Counted from the stretch's first letter, positions 8,922 to 16,819 are shown. The stretch is 57,500 bases of DNA from Acidobacteriota bacterium (GCA_024277255.1 JAJRVQ010000104.1:1-57500), one strand, 5' to 3'. The notes: a model not told the origin generated them from the sequence alone. A program made the numbers and translations.

Positions 8922-9052
8922 TGCTCGGTCGGGGGTTAGGGGCAGGGCCCACCCCGGCGGGTGTGTACGGCCGGATCGAGATTGGTCTCGGATTCGGCGA
9001 TTGCCGCGGGGACGTGACCTTTGACAGGACGATGCGTGGAAAAGGAGACACA

Positions 9053-9637
9053 ATGAAACGCTCGGCTATCTTGGGAATTTTATTCGTGACGTTGGCCCTT
9101 TTGGGTGGCTCAACCGCGGTGCTCGCTCAGGACGGTGGATTCGAGTACATCGGCTCGAAGAAGTGCAAGAAGTGCCACCTCAAGCTGTACAAGTCGTGGG
9201 AAGCGACGGCCATGGCGTCGACTTTCGAAGTGCTCAAGCCCGACGTGCGGGTCGAGGAGAAAACGGCGGCCGGTCTGGACCCCGCGGCCGACTACACGAC
9301 CGACGAGAACTGTATCTCTTGTCACGTCACGGGTTATGGCAAGCCGGGTGGTTTCGTCGACATCGAGACGACGCCGACGCTGGTGGGTGTTGGCTGTGAG
9401 TCGTGCCACGGCCCGGGAGGCACCTATACACAGGATGGCTACATGACGCGCGACAACAAGGAGTATGTCAAGGCGGACCTGGTGGCCGTGGGTCTGGTCG
9501 ATACGGTAGGAGAAGAGCAGTGCATCCAGTGCCACAACGCCGACAGTCCTTTCGTCGGTGACGACTTCGTCTTCGACTTCGAGGCCAACAAGAGCGAGGG
9601 AATTCACGAGAGCCATCCGCTCAAGTACCAGCACTGA
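9053..9637 (+). CDS. Tetraheme cytochrome c, cytochrome c554-like
   Basis: 194 aa. The ATG at 9053 is preceded by a strong Shine-Dalgarno (AAGGAG, about 7 nt upstream) and starts a signal peptide ending STAVLAQ. Four CXXCH motifs are present (CKKCH, CISCH, CESCH, CIQCH). The 'YIGSKKCKKCH..LYKSWE' opening, the 'CISCHVTGYG' block and the 'GVGCESCHGPG' block are the pattern of the cytochrome c554/c' family (PF13435 type). It sits 131 nt after the 15-heme gene and ends the cluster. Likely role: small periplasmic electron shuttle feeding the conduit. It could instead act alone; the gap and its own strong ribosome site allow separate expression. Confidence 0.85.
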   Translation: MKRSAILGILFVTLALLGGSTAVLAQDGGFEYIGSKKCKKCHLKLYKSWEATAMASTFEVLKPDVRVEEKTAAGLDPAADYTTDENCISCHVTGYGKPGGFVDIETTPTLVGVGCESCHGPGGTYTQDGYMTRDNKEYVKADLVAVGLVDTVGEEQCIQCHNADSPFVGDDFVFDFEANKSEGIHESHPLKYQH

Positions 9638-9666
9638 GTCGCTCGCGCACCCTGGCGCCGTGCGCC

Positions 9667-9672
9667 TATAAT
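9667..9672 (+). promoter_or_regulatory. -10 hexamer TATAAT of the formate dehydrogenase operon
   Basis: A perfect TATAAT lies 8 nt before the fdhB ATG at 9681. No Shine-Dalgarno is present between it and the ATG and no good -35 box is seen 17 nt upstream. At this spacing transcription would start at or within a few bases of the ATG, implying a leaderless mRNA. Confidence 0.5.
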
Positions 9673-9680
9673 CAACCACC

Positions 9681-11282
9681 ATGCAGTCCAAAGACGCGCG
9701 CCGTGAAGAGGTCCTTGTCGAACTGGAGCGGGCGGGTGGCTTGAAGCCGGGGGTGGCGGGTCGGGTTCATCGGCGCACCGGGGTGCCGGAGGCGGATGTG
9801 TACGGCGTTGCGACCTTCTACCATCTGTTGTCGCAGCCGGATGTGCAGGTGCGCGTCTGCCAAGGGTTGTCGTGCAAGATCGCCGGTGGCGACGAGTTTC
9901 TGGCCGAGCAGGAGGCGGAGGGCACCAGTGTCGGATTCACCTCCTGTCTGGGCCGTTGCGATCTGGCACCGGCGTGGTGGGATCGCTCCGACGAGGCGCC
10001 GATCGCCGCCGCCGCTTGCGTGCCCAGTGGGGAAGGATTGGCGATCGACTTGGCGGGCCGCGATTCGGCTCGCTACGCGGCGCTGGCGCTGGCCGAGGAG
10101 CGGGGGAGTGATTGGGTCTGCGGCCAGCTCGAGGCCGCCGGCTTGCAGGGTCGCGGTGGGGCCGGTTTCCCGGCTTACATCAAGTGGAATGCGGTGCGCG
10201 GCCAGGCGGTGAAAGAACGCTACGTGGTACTCAACGCCGACGAGGGGGAGCCGGGCACCTTCAAGGATCGCGAAGTGATGCTGCGCCGGCCGCACCTGGT
10301 GATCGAGGGGCTGGCCATCGCGGCGCTGACCCTGGGCGCGGACGATATCTACCTGTATGTGCGCGGCGAGTTTGGGCGGGCCCGCTACGCGCTCGAAACG
10401 GCACTGGCCGAGGCCCGGGAATGGATCGATCCCGAAGATCCCGAGGGGCCGGTGCGAAGCAAGGTGCCCAGCCATCTGCGCTGGCATTTCGTCGACGGCC
10501 ACGGAGCCTACATCTGCGGCGAGGAGACGGCGCTGCTCGAAGCGCTCGAGGGCAAGCGCGGCATGCCGCGGATGAAGCCGCCCTTTCCCGTCGAAGTGGG
10601 CTTCCGCGGGCAGCCGACGTTGATCCAGAATGTCGAGACGATCAGCTGCCTGCCGGCGATCTTGCTACGCGGTGGCGAGTGGTTCAAGGCGGCGGGACGC
10701 ACCGAGCCGGGACCGAAGCTCTACTGTGTTTCCGGCCATGTCCATCGTCCCGGTGTTTACGAGGCACCGCTGGGAATCACCATGCGCGAGCTGTTGGAGA
10801 TGGCTGGAGGGGCGGTCGGTACGGTCAAGGCCTTCTCGCCCGGCGGTGCTTCGAGCGGCTTTCTGCCGGCCGACCAGCTGGATGTGGAACTGGGTTTCAA
10901 ATCCCTGGCGGCGGCCGGCAGCATGCTCGGTTCGGCCGGGGTGGTGGTGCTCAACGAGACGGTGGACATGGTGGAAGCGGCGTTGATTCAGGCGGTCTTC
11001 TTCGAGGACGAGTCCTGCGGTCAGTGTGCACCGTGCAGAATCGGCACGCAGATCCTGCGCCAGGCGTTGGAGCGCTACTTGGCCTCCGACCAAGGGTCGG
11101 GGAACCGGGACCCGAGCGTGCTGGCCGACGTGATGGAGGTCTCTTGGGGGATGACCGAGGCGAGTATTTGCGGGCTGGGGCAGGCGGCCTCGCTGCCACT
11201 GATGAGTGCGATGAAGTATTTCCCGGCCGAGTTCGGCCTTGAGAGCGAGCAAGATGGAACCAATGGAACCAGGAGAGCGTGA
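9681..11282 (+). CDS. fdhB: NAD-linked formate dehydrogenase, fused NuoE/NuoF-type diaphorase subunit
   Basis: 533 aa, cytoplasmic. Residues 1-115 are a NuoE-like thioredoxin-fold [2Fe-2S] domain with all four ligands (CQGLSC and CLGRC). From about residue 155 it is NuoF-like: GRGGAGFP for FMN, GEPGTFKDR for NAD, an SLBB-type segment, and the C-terminal [4Fe-4S] site CGQCAPC plus a later Cys (SICGLG). The fused layout matches the beta subunit of NAD-dependent formate dehydrogenases (FdsB/HoxF relatives). It passes electrons between the molybdopterin subunit encoded next and NAD+. Its TGA overlaps the fdhA ATG by one base. A hydrogenase diaphorase role is unlikely because the partner is a formate dehydrogenase. 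Confidence 0.88.
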   Translation: MQSKDARREEVLVELERAGGLKPGVAGRVHRRTGVPEADVYGVATFYHLLSQPDVQVRVCQGLSCKIAGGDEFLAEQEAEGTSVGFTSCLGRCDLAPAWWDRSDEAPIAAAACVPSGEGLAIDLAGRDSARYAALALAEERGSDWVCGQLEAAGLQGRGGAGFPAYIKWNAVRGQAVKERYVVLNADEGEPGTFKDREVMLRRPHLVIEGLAIAALTLGADDIYLYVRGEFGRARYALETALAEAREWIDPEDPEGPVRSKVPSHLRWHFVDGHGAYICGEETALLEALEGKRGMPRMKPPFPVEVGFRGQPTLIQNVETISCLPAILLRGGEWFKAAGRTEPGPKLYCVSGHVHRPGVYEAPLGITMRELLEMAGGAVGTVKAFSPGGASSGFLPADQLDVELGFKSLAAAGSMLGSAGVVVLNETVDMVEAALIQAVFFEDESCGQCAPCRIGTQILRQALERYLASDQGSGNRDPSVLADVMEVSWGMTEASICGLGQAASLPLMSAMKYFPAEFGLESEQDGTNGTRRA

Positions 11283-14053
11283 TGGCTGAGAGCAAATTCG
11301 TGGTGATCGACGGTAACGAACTGCACTTCGAGGCCGGGGAGACGATTCTCCAGGCGGCCCGCCGGGCCGAGATCGAGATTCCCACCCTCTGTCATGACGA
11401 CCGGGTGACCCCGGCCGGTGCCTGCCGGATCTGTCTGGTGGAGGTGGACGGCGCCCGGTTGATGCAGCCGGCATGCCACACCCGGACCGCACCCGGCATG
11501 GTGGTACGCACACGGACCGCCAAGGTGGCGCGCAACCGGCGCTTCGTCCTCTCCTTGCACCTGGCCGACACCATCGAAGATCGCCAGGTGGCGCAGGACA
11601 ACAACCCTTCGCGCCTTCACGCTCTGGCCGAGGAGTACGGCACCGCCGGCCGTTGGACCCACGTCGACTCGCCGCGCCAAGGGCGCCCGGACGACGACAA
11701 CCCCTTCATCACTTTCCGCCCCGACCGCTGCATCGCCTGCTCGTTGTGCACCCGCTACTGCGACCAGGTGGAGGCGGTCAGCGCCATCACCCTGGCCATG
11801 CGAGGTGCCGAGACGACCATCGCCACCGCCGACGGCCGCTCGCTGAGTGACACCACCTGCGAGCTGTGCGGCGGCTGCATCGATGTCTGCCCGACCGGCG
11901 CGATGAGTGAAGTCCAAGCGCTGGCTTACGGCAAGGCGGAGCACGAACTGGACAAGGTGCGCACCACCTGCAACTTCTGCGGCGTCGGCTGCCAGCTCGA
12001 CCTCAACGTCGATCGCGCGGCCAATCGCGTGGTCAAGGTGACCAGCCCGCCGCCGGGAACCACGGTCAACGATGGCAACCTGTGCGTCAAAGGGCGCTTC
12101 GCCAACGACTTCATCCACCACCAAGACCGGCTGACCGTGCCGCTGGTACGCGGTGACGGTGGCGCGCTCCATCCGGCGACTTGGGACGAGGCGCTGGATC
12201 GGGTCGCCGCCGGCCTCGGCGCGGTGGCGGCCGAACACGGCAACGATGCCCTCGCCTTCATCAGCTCCAGCCGCTGCACTGTAGAGGAGAACTACCTCTT
12301 CCAGAAGATGGCCCGCGCCGCCTATCGAACACACAACATCCATCAGTGTGCCGCCACGTGACACGCTCCCACGGTCGCCGGTCTGGTGACCACGTTCGGA
12401 GCCGGGGCGATGACCAACTCGATCCCGGAGATACGGCAGGCGGATTTCCTCTTCGTCATCGGTTCCAACACCAGCGAAGCCCACCCGATCATCGCCATGG
12501 AGATGAAACGGGCGGTGCAGCGCGGCGCACGGCTGGCGGTGGCCGACCCGCGCGCCATCTGGATGAGCCAGATCGCCGACTGGCATTTGCAGCTCAAGCC
12601 GGGCACCGACGTCTGGCTGCTCAACGCCCTGGCCCACGTTATTCTTGACGAGGGGCTGGAGGCCCAGGAGTGGATCGAGGCCAACACCGAAGGGTTCGCG
12701 GCGGTGCGCGAGACGGTGGCCGGATACACGCCGGAGAAGGCGGAAGAGATCACCGGCGTGCCGGCCGAGACCATTCGCCAGGTGGCCCGCGCCTACGCCA
12801 CCACCGAGAAGGCGGGGATCTACTACACCCTGGGCATCACCGAACACACCACCGGCACGGACAACGTCTACGCCCTATCCAACCTGGTCTTGATGACCGG
12901 CCACCTGGGGATTCGCTCAGCGGGGATGAACCCGCTGCGCGGCCAGAACAACGTCCAAGGCGCCAACGACGCGGGGGCGACGCCGGTCTTCTATCCCGGC
13001 TATCAGCGGGCCGAGGACCACCAAGTGCGGGCCAAGTTCGCCGCCGGCTGGGGCGTCGAGCAGAGCGAGACTCCCGGTCTCAACCTCAACCAGATGATGA
13101 AGGCGATGGGCGACGGCCGGTTACGCGGTCTCTACTTGATGGGCGAGGACATCGTCATTTCCGAGCCCAACGTGGGCCGGGTGGAGAAGGCGATGAACGA
13201 ACTGGACTTCGTCGTCGTCCAGGACATTTTCTTCAACGAGAGCTGCCGCTTTGCCGATGTGGTGCTGCCGGCCGCCTGCTTCGCCGAGAAAGAGGGTGTC
13301 TTCACCAACTCCGATCGCCGGGTGCAGCGGGTTCGCAAGGCGGTCGAGCCGCCGGGCGAGGCGCGGGCCGACTGGCACATCATCCTCGAAGTGATGAAGC
13401 GGGCCGGGCTGAAGCAGCCGGACTACCGGACCCCGGCCGAGGTCTACGACGAGATCGCCGCGCTGACGCCCAAGTTCGCCGGCATCTCGCACCAGCGCAT
13501 CGAGCGTGAGGGCGGCCTCCAGTGGCCGGTCGAGTCCCCCGAAGCGCCGAGCACCGAGTACCTCCACCGTGGCGGCGTGCTGCGTGGCAAGGGGCTCTTC
13601 CAGGCGGTCGAGTTCCGGCCGCCCTTCGAGTGCGAGGATGCCGAGTACCCGCTGGTCCTCTCCACCGGTCGCACCCTCTACCACTACAACGCCGCCACCC
13701 AGACCCGCCGCTCGGAAGGGCTGAGCGGCAAGCAGCCGGAGTGTTTCGTGGAGGTGCACCGCCGTGACGCCGGCAAGCTGGGCATCGAAGACGGCCAGCT
13801 GGTCGATGTGGTCAGCCGCCGGGGCCGTGTGCGCTGCCGGGCGATGGTCAGCCGCCAAGTGCGCCGCGGCGCCATCTGGATGCCCTTCCACTTCCCCGAA
13901 GCGCGAACCAACTACCTGACCACCGACGCCGGCGACGCGGTCACCGGAACGGGCGAGTACAAGGTCTGCGCCGCCCGCATCGAACCGGTCACCGGCGCGG
14001 TGGCGGAGAAGGTTTTTCCGGGGGCTTATGCGGCGGCGGGTGGAGAGAGCTAA
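11282..14053 (+). CDS. fdhA: Selenocysteine-containing formate dehydrogenase, molybdopterin (alpha) subunit
   Basis: 923 aa if TGA at 12359-12361 is read as selenocysteine (residue 360). The ATG at 11282 has AGGAG 6 nt upstream. Order: N-terminal [2Fe-2S] ferredoxin domain (Cys near 38, 49, 52, 66); two [4Fe-4S] motifs (CIACSLCTRYC, CELCGGCIDVC); molybdopterin-enzyme [4Fe-4S] site (CNFCGVGC…CVKG); catalytic segment 'HQCAAT-U-HAPTVAGL', equivalent to 'CCARV-U-HGPSVAGL' in E. coli FdhF; then the molybdopterin-dinucleotide domain ('LSTGRTLYHYN'). The frame stays open without a shift on both sides of the TGA. The His-Cys3 cluster usual after the ferredoxin domain is missing. It oxidises formate (or reduces CO2) with fdhB, using bis-MGD Mo or W. 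Confidence 0.93.
12365..12402 (+). promoter_or_regulatory. bSECIS-like hairpin for selenocysteine insertion in fdhA
   Basis: Directly after the in-frame TGA, a 7-bp stem GGTCGCC (12373-12379) with GGTGACC (12385-12391) closes a 5-nt loop GGTCT. An outer 5-bp stem GCTCC (12365-12369) with GGAGC (12398-12402) encloses it. The loop text matches the GGUCU apical motif of the E. coli fdhF element, and the loop begins 19 nt after TGA, within the known bacterial spacing. It should recruit SelB with Sec-tRNA. Confidence 0.85.
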
Positions 14054-14241
14054 ATATCCAACCGATCTTCTAGCGGATCGCTCGCCTCCAGGGCCTCTAC
14101 GTCTTCGAGATCGATCAGAATATCGAGATCGAAGGTAGCCCGAGGCACGCCGTGCAGGACGGCTGCGATGCCGCCGATGACGACGTACTTGACGTCATGG
14201 CCTTGAAACGACGCGAATACGTCCTGCAACCGGTTTAGCAT
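14050..14241 (-). pseudogene. Truncated nucleotidyltransferase (AbiEii/MNT type)
   Basis: 63 codons. The N-terminal 43 residues are typical of a minimal nucleotidyltransferase: 'KYVVIGGIAAVLHGVPRATFDLDI', with the GG…D.D catalytic core partly present. After the DLDI motif the protein jumps to a short acidic tail (EDVEALEASDPLEDRLDI) and stops, whereas intact relatives run well past 150 residues. The text looks like the N-terminus joined to the extreme C-terminus by an internal deletion. It overlaps the small gene upstream by 47 nt in another frame. It also overlaps the fdhA stop on the opposite strand by 4 nt. Probably not functional. Confidence 0.6.
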
Positions 14242-14401
14242 GCTTCCTGTTGACGATTTCCGGGTTGTTCTCTAAGACCAGGTCGGTAAAGGAGCAGAGC
14301 ATTTCCATCCGCTCGCTGAGCGGTAAGGACTGGAACCAGCGTGCCTTGGCCAGCGGTGTTTCCTCGTTGCGGCTGTGAGTCGGCGGGTGATGCATGCTCA
14401 C
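14195..14401 (-). CDS. Small hypothetical protein, partner of the nucleotidyltransferase
   Basis: 68 aa with 'KARWFQSLPLSERMEMLCSFTDLVLENNP' as its core, amphipathic and charged, no signal peptide. Such short ORFs commonly precede and overlap minimal nucleotidyltransferase genes, as here, and the pair may derive from a toxin-antitoxin-like or mobile unit. With its partner collapsed, this gene may be a leftover. I do not recognise a domain. Start at ATG on the minus strand at 14401. Confidence 0.5.
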   Translation of the reverse strand: MSMHHPPTHSRNEETPLAKARWFQSLPLSERMEMLCSFTDLVLENNPEIVNRKHAKPVAGRIRVVSRP

Positions 14402-14593
14402 TGAATGCTACCAGACTACCCGTTTCGAGGAGCGGTACAAGGTGGTGGCCACTGAGTTGGCGGTAATGACGACCCGTAGAGGCGCACCGTGCTGCGCCCG
14501 TACCGCTACATCACGATGTTACTCACTGGGTGCCAGGCACTGTGAGATCCGAAGGCGGCGGATGGCTGTGAGATCACAGTGGAAAGGTGAAAT

Positions 14594-14636
14594 CGGCCGG
14601 GCGGGGGGCCGCTCGTGGCTCGCGCTCGCCCGGCCG
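14594..14636 (-). terminator. Hairpin after the cysteine-rich secreted protein gene
   Basis: CGGCCGGGCG (14594-14603) pairs perfectly with CGCCCGGCCG (14627-14636). On the minus strand it starts 15 nt after the TAA of the Cys-rich gene and is followed by ATTT and a T-containing stretch. It is probably a transcription terminator; the T tract is weak. Confidence 0.45.
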
Positions 14637-14650
14637 AGATAGAGAGATCG

Positions 14651-15052
14651 TTAGCAGAAGTTACGACAACTCGTGCAACTCTTTGTCGTGTACCAGCTCC
14701 CGGAGCAGGAGCACCAGCATCTGTAGTAGGTACAGTAGCGAACCTTGCCGTTGCCGCACGACTCGCAGTCGGAGCCGGTTGTGTAGCAAGAAGCCTCGTG
14801 GTTCTGGTGTTCCCGGACTTCCTCGGAAGACATCAGAACCAGATCGGACATCCTCTCCCAGGGCAGGGCCGACATCTCCAGTTCCTCGTTGGACTGTTCC
14901 TGGCAGTCGCCGTTCTCTTCGACGGTGAACAGCGCGGCGGAAAGATCCGCCTCAGTAAGCGCGGTGGCTTCAACCGCCTGTTGCGCACTCGCGCTCGCGG
15001 TCCACAGGCCGACAGCCAGGAGGGACAGGGCTAGCATTTTCAGTTTGGGCAT
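14651..15052 (-). CDS. Cysteine-rich secreted small protein
   Basis: 133 aa. The minus-strand ATG at 15052 has a good Shine-Dalgarno (AAGGAGA) and opens a signal peptide ending SASAQQ; the frame is open further up but without signal features. After an acidic middle region (ALTEADLSAALFTVEE) the last 45 residues hold about 11 Cys in short repeats ('CESCG', 'CTYYRCWCSCSG', 'CTSCRNFC'), with Tyr, Thr and Gly between. No family recognised. A disulfide-rich or metal-binding secreted peptide is possible. The leader/acidic/Cys-core layout also resembles a peptide natural-product precursor, but no maturation enzyme lies nearby. It follows the response regulator gene at 15185-15826. Confidence 0.65.
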   Translation of the reverse strand: MPKLKMLALSLLAVGLWTASASAQQAVEATALTEADLSAALFTVEENGDCQEQSNEELEMSALPWERMSDLVLMSSEEVREHQNHEASCYTTGSDCESCGNGKVRYCTYYRCWCSCSGSWYTTKSCTSCRNFC

Positions 15053-15143
15053 CAGCGTTTCTCCTTTTGCATCAGGCGGTGCCTCGAGTGGCACTGCCTG
15101 GGCGTTCTGCCTGTCTGATGCTAGGCAGGAGATGTGAAAAGAG

Positions 15144-15179
15144 CAATAGGCCAACTTACCTACTCTTGTAGACCTATTG
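15144..15179. promoter_or_regulatory. Inverted repeat between response regulator and Cys-rich gene
   Basis: CAATAGG (15144-15150) and CCTATTG (15173-15179) form a perfect 7-bp dyad with a 22-nt spacer, and CTAC-TCTT-GTAG lies inside (15160-15171). The site is just past the response regulator stop and about 90 nt before the Cys-rich gene start. It may be an operator for that gene or a weak terminator for the regulator; there is no T tract. Confidence 0.3.
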
Positions 15180-15184
15180 GCCTG

Positions 15185-15826
15185 TTATGGCTGCGCAGAG
15201 TCGTGGCGTTGCAGCCAGAGCAAGGCCTCGACGCGGGAGTGGACGTTCAGCTTTTGGTAGATGTTGGCGAGGTGGTTCTTTACCGTGCTGGCGGAGATTT
15301 CCAGCCGTGCCGCGATCTGCTTGTTGGTCAATCCCTGGCCGAGCCAGCGCAGCACCTGGAGTTCGCGTTCACTCAGGGATTGCGAGCAGGCTGAGGTTCG
15401 TTCCTGGTTGAGAGCTACCAGGCGAGCGGTGATAGAGCGGCTGAACACCGCGGTGCAACCGCGCGCAATCTGGCGTACGGCCTCGACAAGGGCGCGGCTC
15501 TGCTCGTCCTTGGTCAGGTATCCGGCCACGCCGGCGGCGAGCAGCTCTTCCACGTAGGCCTCGTCGTCGTAGGCACTGAGGATGAGCACGCGAGTGGCGC
15601 AGCCGATGGCCTGGAGTCGTTGGGCCACCTCGACCCCTCCCATGCCGGCCATCGACAGGTCCAGGATCAGTACATCGGGGCGCAGAGTCATGACCTGTTC
15701 CAGCGCCTCACCGCCCTCTGAGGCTTCACCCACGACTTCGAATCCTCCGGCCCCTTCGAACAGGCCGCGCAGACCGGCGCGCATCACCGGGTGGTCGTCG
15801 GCCAGCAGCAGGCGCACCGGCTTCAT
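15185..15826 (-). CDS. NarL/FixJ-family two-component response regulator
   Basis: 213 aa. Residues 1-120 are a receiver domain with acidic pocket DD (10-11), phospho-acceptor Asp in 'VLILDLSM', a Ser/Thr site in 'VLILSAYDD' and Lys in 'GYLTKDEQ'. Residues 148-210 are a LuxR-type helix-turn-helix (LSERELQVLRWLGQGLTNKQIAARLEISASTVKNHL… pattern). It binds DNA after phosphorylation. Its ATG overlaps the stop of a histidine-kinase remnant (ATGA), the normal coupling in such pairs, so it has probably lost its cognate sensor. Targets are unknown; the cysteine-rich gene immediately downstream is a candidate. Confidence 0.9.
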   Translation of the reverse strand: MKPVRLLLADDHPVMRAGLRGLFEGAGGFEVVGEASEGGEALEQVMTLRPDVLILDLSMAGMGGVEVAQRLQAIGCATRVLILSAYDDEAYVEELLAAGVAGYLTKDEQSRALVEAVRQIARGCTAVFSRSITARLVALNQERTSACSQSLSERELQVLRWLGQGLTNKQIAARLEISASTVKNHLANIYQKLNVHSRVEALLWLQRHDSAQP

Positions 15827-15966
15827 GGCGCGGCCACCTCGACATGCAACTCGGTGCCGGCGCCAAGGGTGGAATGGAAAGTGAACTTGCCGTCAAGAGC
15901 CGTTACCCGTTGGGAAGTGTCGGGCAAGCCGCCGTCCGTGCCCACCCGGAGGGTGCTCTGTAGGTC
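15823..15966 (-). pseudogene. C-terminal remnant of the cognate sensor histidine kinase
   Basis: The last 30 or so codons read 'RVTALDGKFTFHSTLGAGTELHVEVAAP', the end of the ATP-binding domain of NarX/DesK-type kinases. Upstream, 'VGTDGGLPDTSQ' could be a scrambled G-box, and beyond that the frame has no kinase similarity: no H-box, N-box or membrane segment. Its stop overlaps the regulator's ATG. So the 5' part of the kinase gene has been lost by deletion. The exact left edge of the homology is approximate. Confidence 0.6.
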
Positions 15967-16092
15967 GATGAGTCGCGAGATCATGTGGTTGCTACTGAGG
16001 GAAGTGGGATGGCTCAGGCGGTGTCGGAAATGGCGGATTCCTGGCCCCCTGCGGCTGGGTAGCCAAGGCCACCGGCAGCCGTGCTCACCCAC

Positions 16093-16413
16093 GGGTTGTT
16101 CTATCTATCTTGGAGTACGGTCCGGCCGAAATTGTGACCGGAACTTTCCGCGTCGTGCGCAAACCGGCAGAGGCGAGAGAATCGGTGCTGCCGCGCCCGC
16201 GGATTCTTCACCGTGTCAGAAGTCCCGTGCGCATCCGACTCACGAGGAGCCGGATGCGGGAAATCCGCATCTCTGGATCTGTGTGTGTGGGCCGGACCTC
16301 TAGCCACCCGCTGCAATCGATCGGGGCAAAGGGTCGCCCCGACGACTCCCTCTCGGAAGGGAAGCCTGTTGTTTGGGTCTCCGCACAATTCACGCTGAGC
16401 AGAGGAGAAGAAG
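16093..16413. other. Non-coding stretch upstream of a secreted Cys-rich gene
   Basis: About 320 nt between the kinase remnant and the gene at 16414. No reading frame with recognisable protein features is present. An 8-bp inverted repeat, CGCATCCG (16230-16237) with CGGATGCG (16251-16258), could be a regulator site or an RNA hairpin. The region probably contains scar sequence from the lost kinase gene and the promoter for the downstream gene. Confidence 0.4.
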
Positions 16414-16773
16414 ATGAAGATGAAGTACGCATTTGGTATCACCGCCGCGCTGGCCCTTTTGGTGCTCGCATCGGTCGGTTTCGCCGCAACAGCATCCGCC
16501 GGCAATGGCTGGGACGGCTGTCCAGATGGTCAGTTTGTGCTCGAGTGGGGTTGTGTGCTCTGTCTGCCGGGCTATTCGCATCACGCGACGGGCGCCACCA
16601 GCGAGCATGGCTATGCTTGCTATGAGTGCGCCAAGAATCGTTCGGCCACCTCGCTGAACCCGAAGCAGATTTGCCGCGTACAAGCGCAGCCGCAGTCCAT
16701 GTCGAATTCCCCAGCCTCCAAGGTTGAGAAGACCGCCTCATCCAAGACCTCGACTTCGAGCCGGAACAAGTGA
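16414..16773 (+). CDS. Secreted small protein with a Cys-rich domain
   Basis: 119 aa. The ATG at 16414 follows a GAGGAG-rich ribosome site and starts a signal peptide ending AATASAGN. The mature part has seven Cys in about 50 residues ('GCPDGQF', 'GCVLCLPGYS', 'CYECAKN', 'ICRV'), resembling small EGF/TNFR-like cysteine modules ('C…GY…C..C'), then a Ser/Lys-rich tail (SSKTSTSSRNK). No definite family. It is unrelated in sequence to the Cys-rich protein at 14651-15052 but shares size, export and Cys content. Extracellular or periplasmic location is likely; function unknown. Confidence 0.65.
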   Translation: MKMKYAFGITAALALLVLASVGFAATASAGNGWDGCPDGQFVLEWGCVLCLPGYSHHATGATSEHGYACYECAKNRSATSLNPKQICRVQAQPQSMSNSPASKVEKTASSKTSTSSRNK

Positions 16774-16779
16774 ATTCTC

Positions 16780-16809
16780 GGGTGTGCCGCTCATTCCAGC
16801 GGCACACCC
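16780..16809. terminator. Bidirectional hairpin between convergent genes
   Basis: GGGTGTGCCGCT (16780-16791) pairs perfectly over 12 bp with AGCGGCACACCC (16798-16809) around a 6-nt loop. It starts 7 nt after the stop of the secreted protein and lies just past the stop of epmA on the other strand, the usual position for a shared terminator. No T tract follows on the plus strand. Confidence 0.6.
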
Positions 16810-16819
16810 GGCCGGGCTG

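Noticed and set aside
9640..9666. Terminator hairpin between the c554-like gene and fdhB
   Set aside because: Only a 5-bp stem (GCGCA/TGCGC) and no T tract; too weak to call.
12386..14053. A separate molybdopterin oxidoreductase gene starting after the TGA in fdhA
   Set aside because: The upstream part is in the same frame, ends exactly at the catalytic Sec position and carries the N-terminal cofactor domains. One selenoprotein explains both halves.
14050..14401. Another TGA-split selenoprotein at the nucleotidyltransferase pair
   Set aside because: The two frames differ, and the upstream frame is a different small protein, so the break is not a Sec codon.
14402..14593. Small ORF or RNA between the nucleotidyltransferase remnant and the Cys-rich gene
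   Set aside because: Short frames exist but have no ribosome site or protein character. Probably degraded intergenic sequence.
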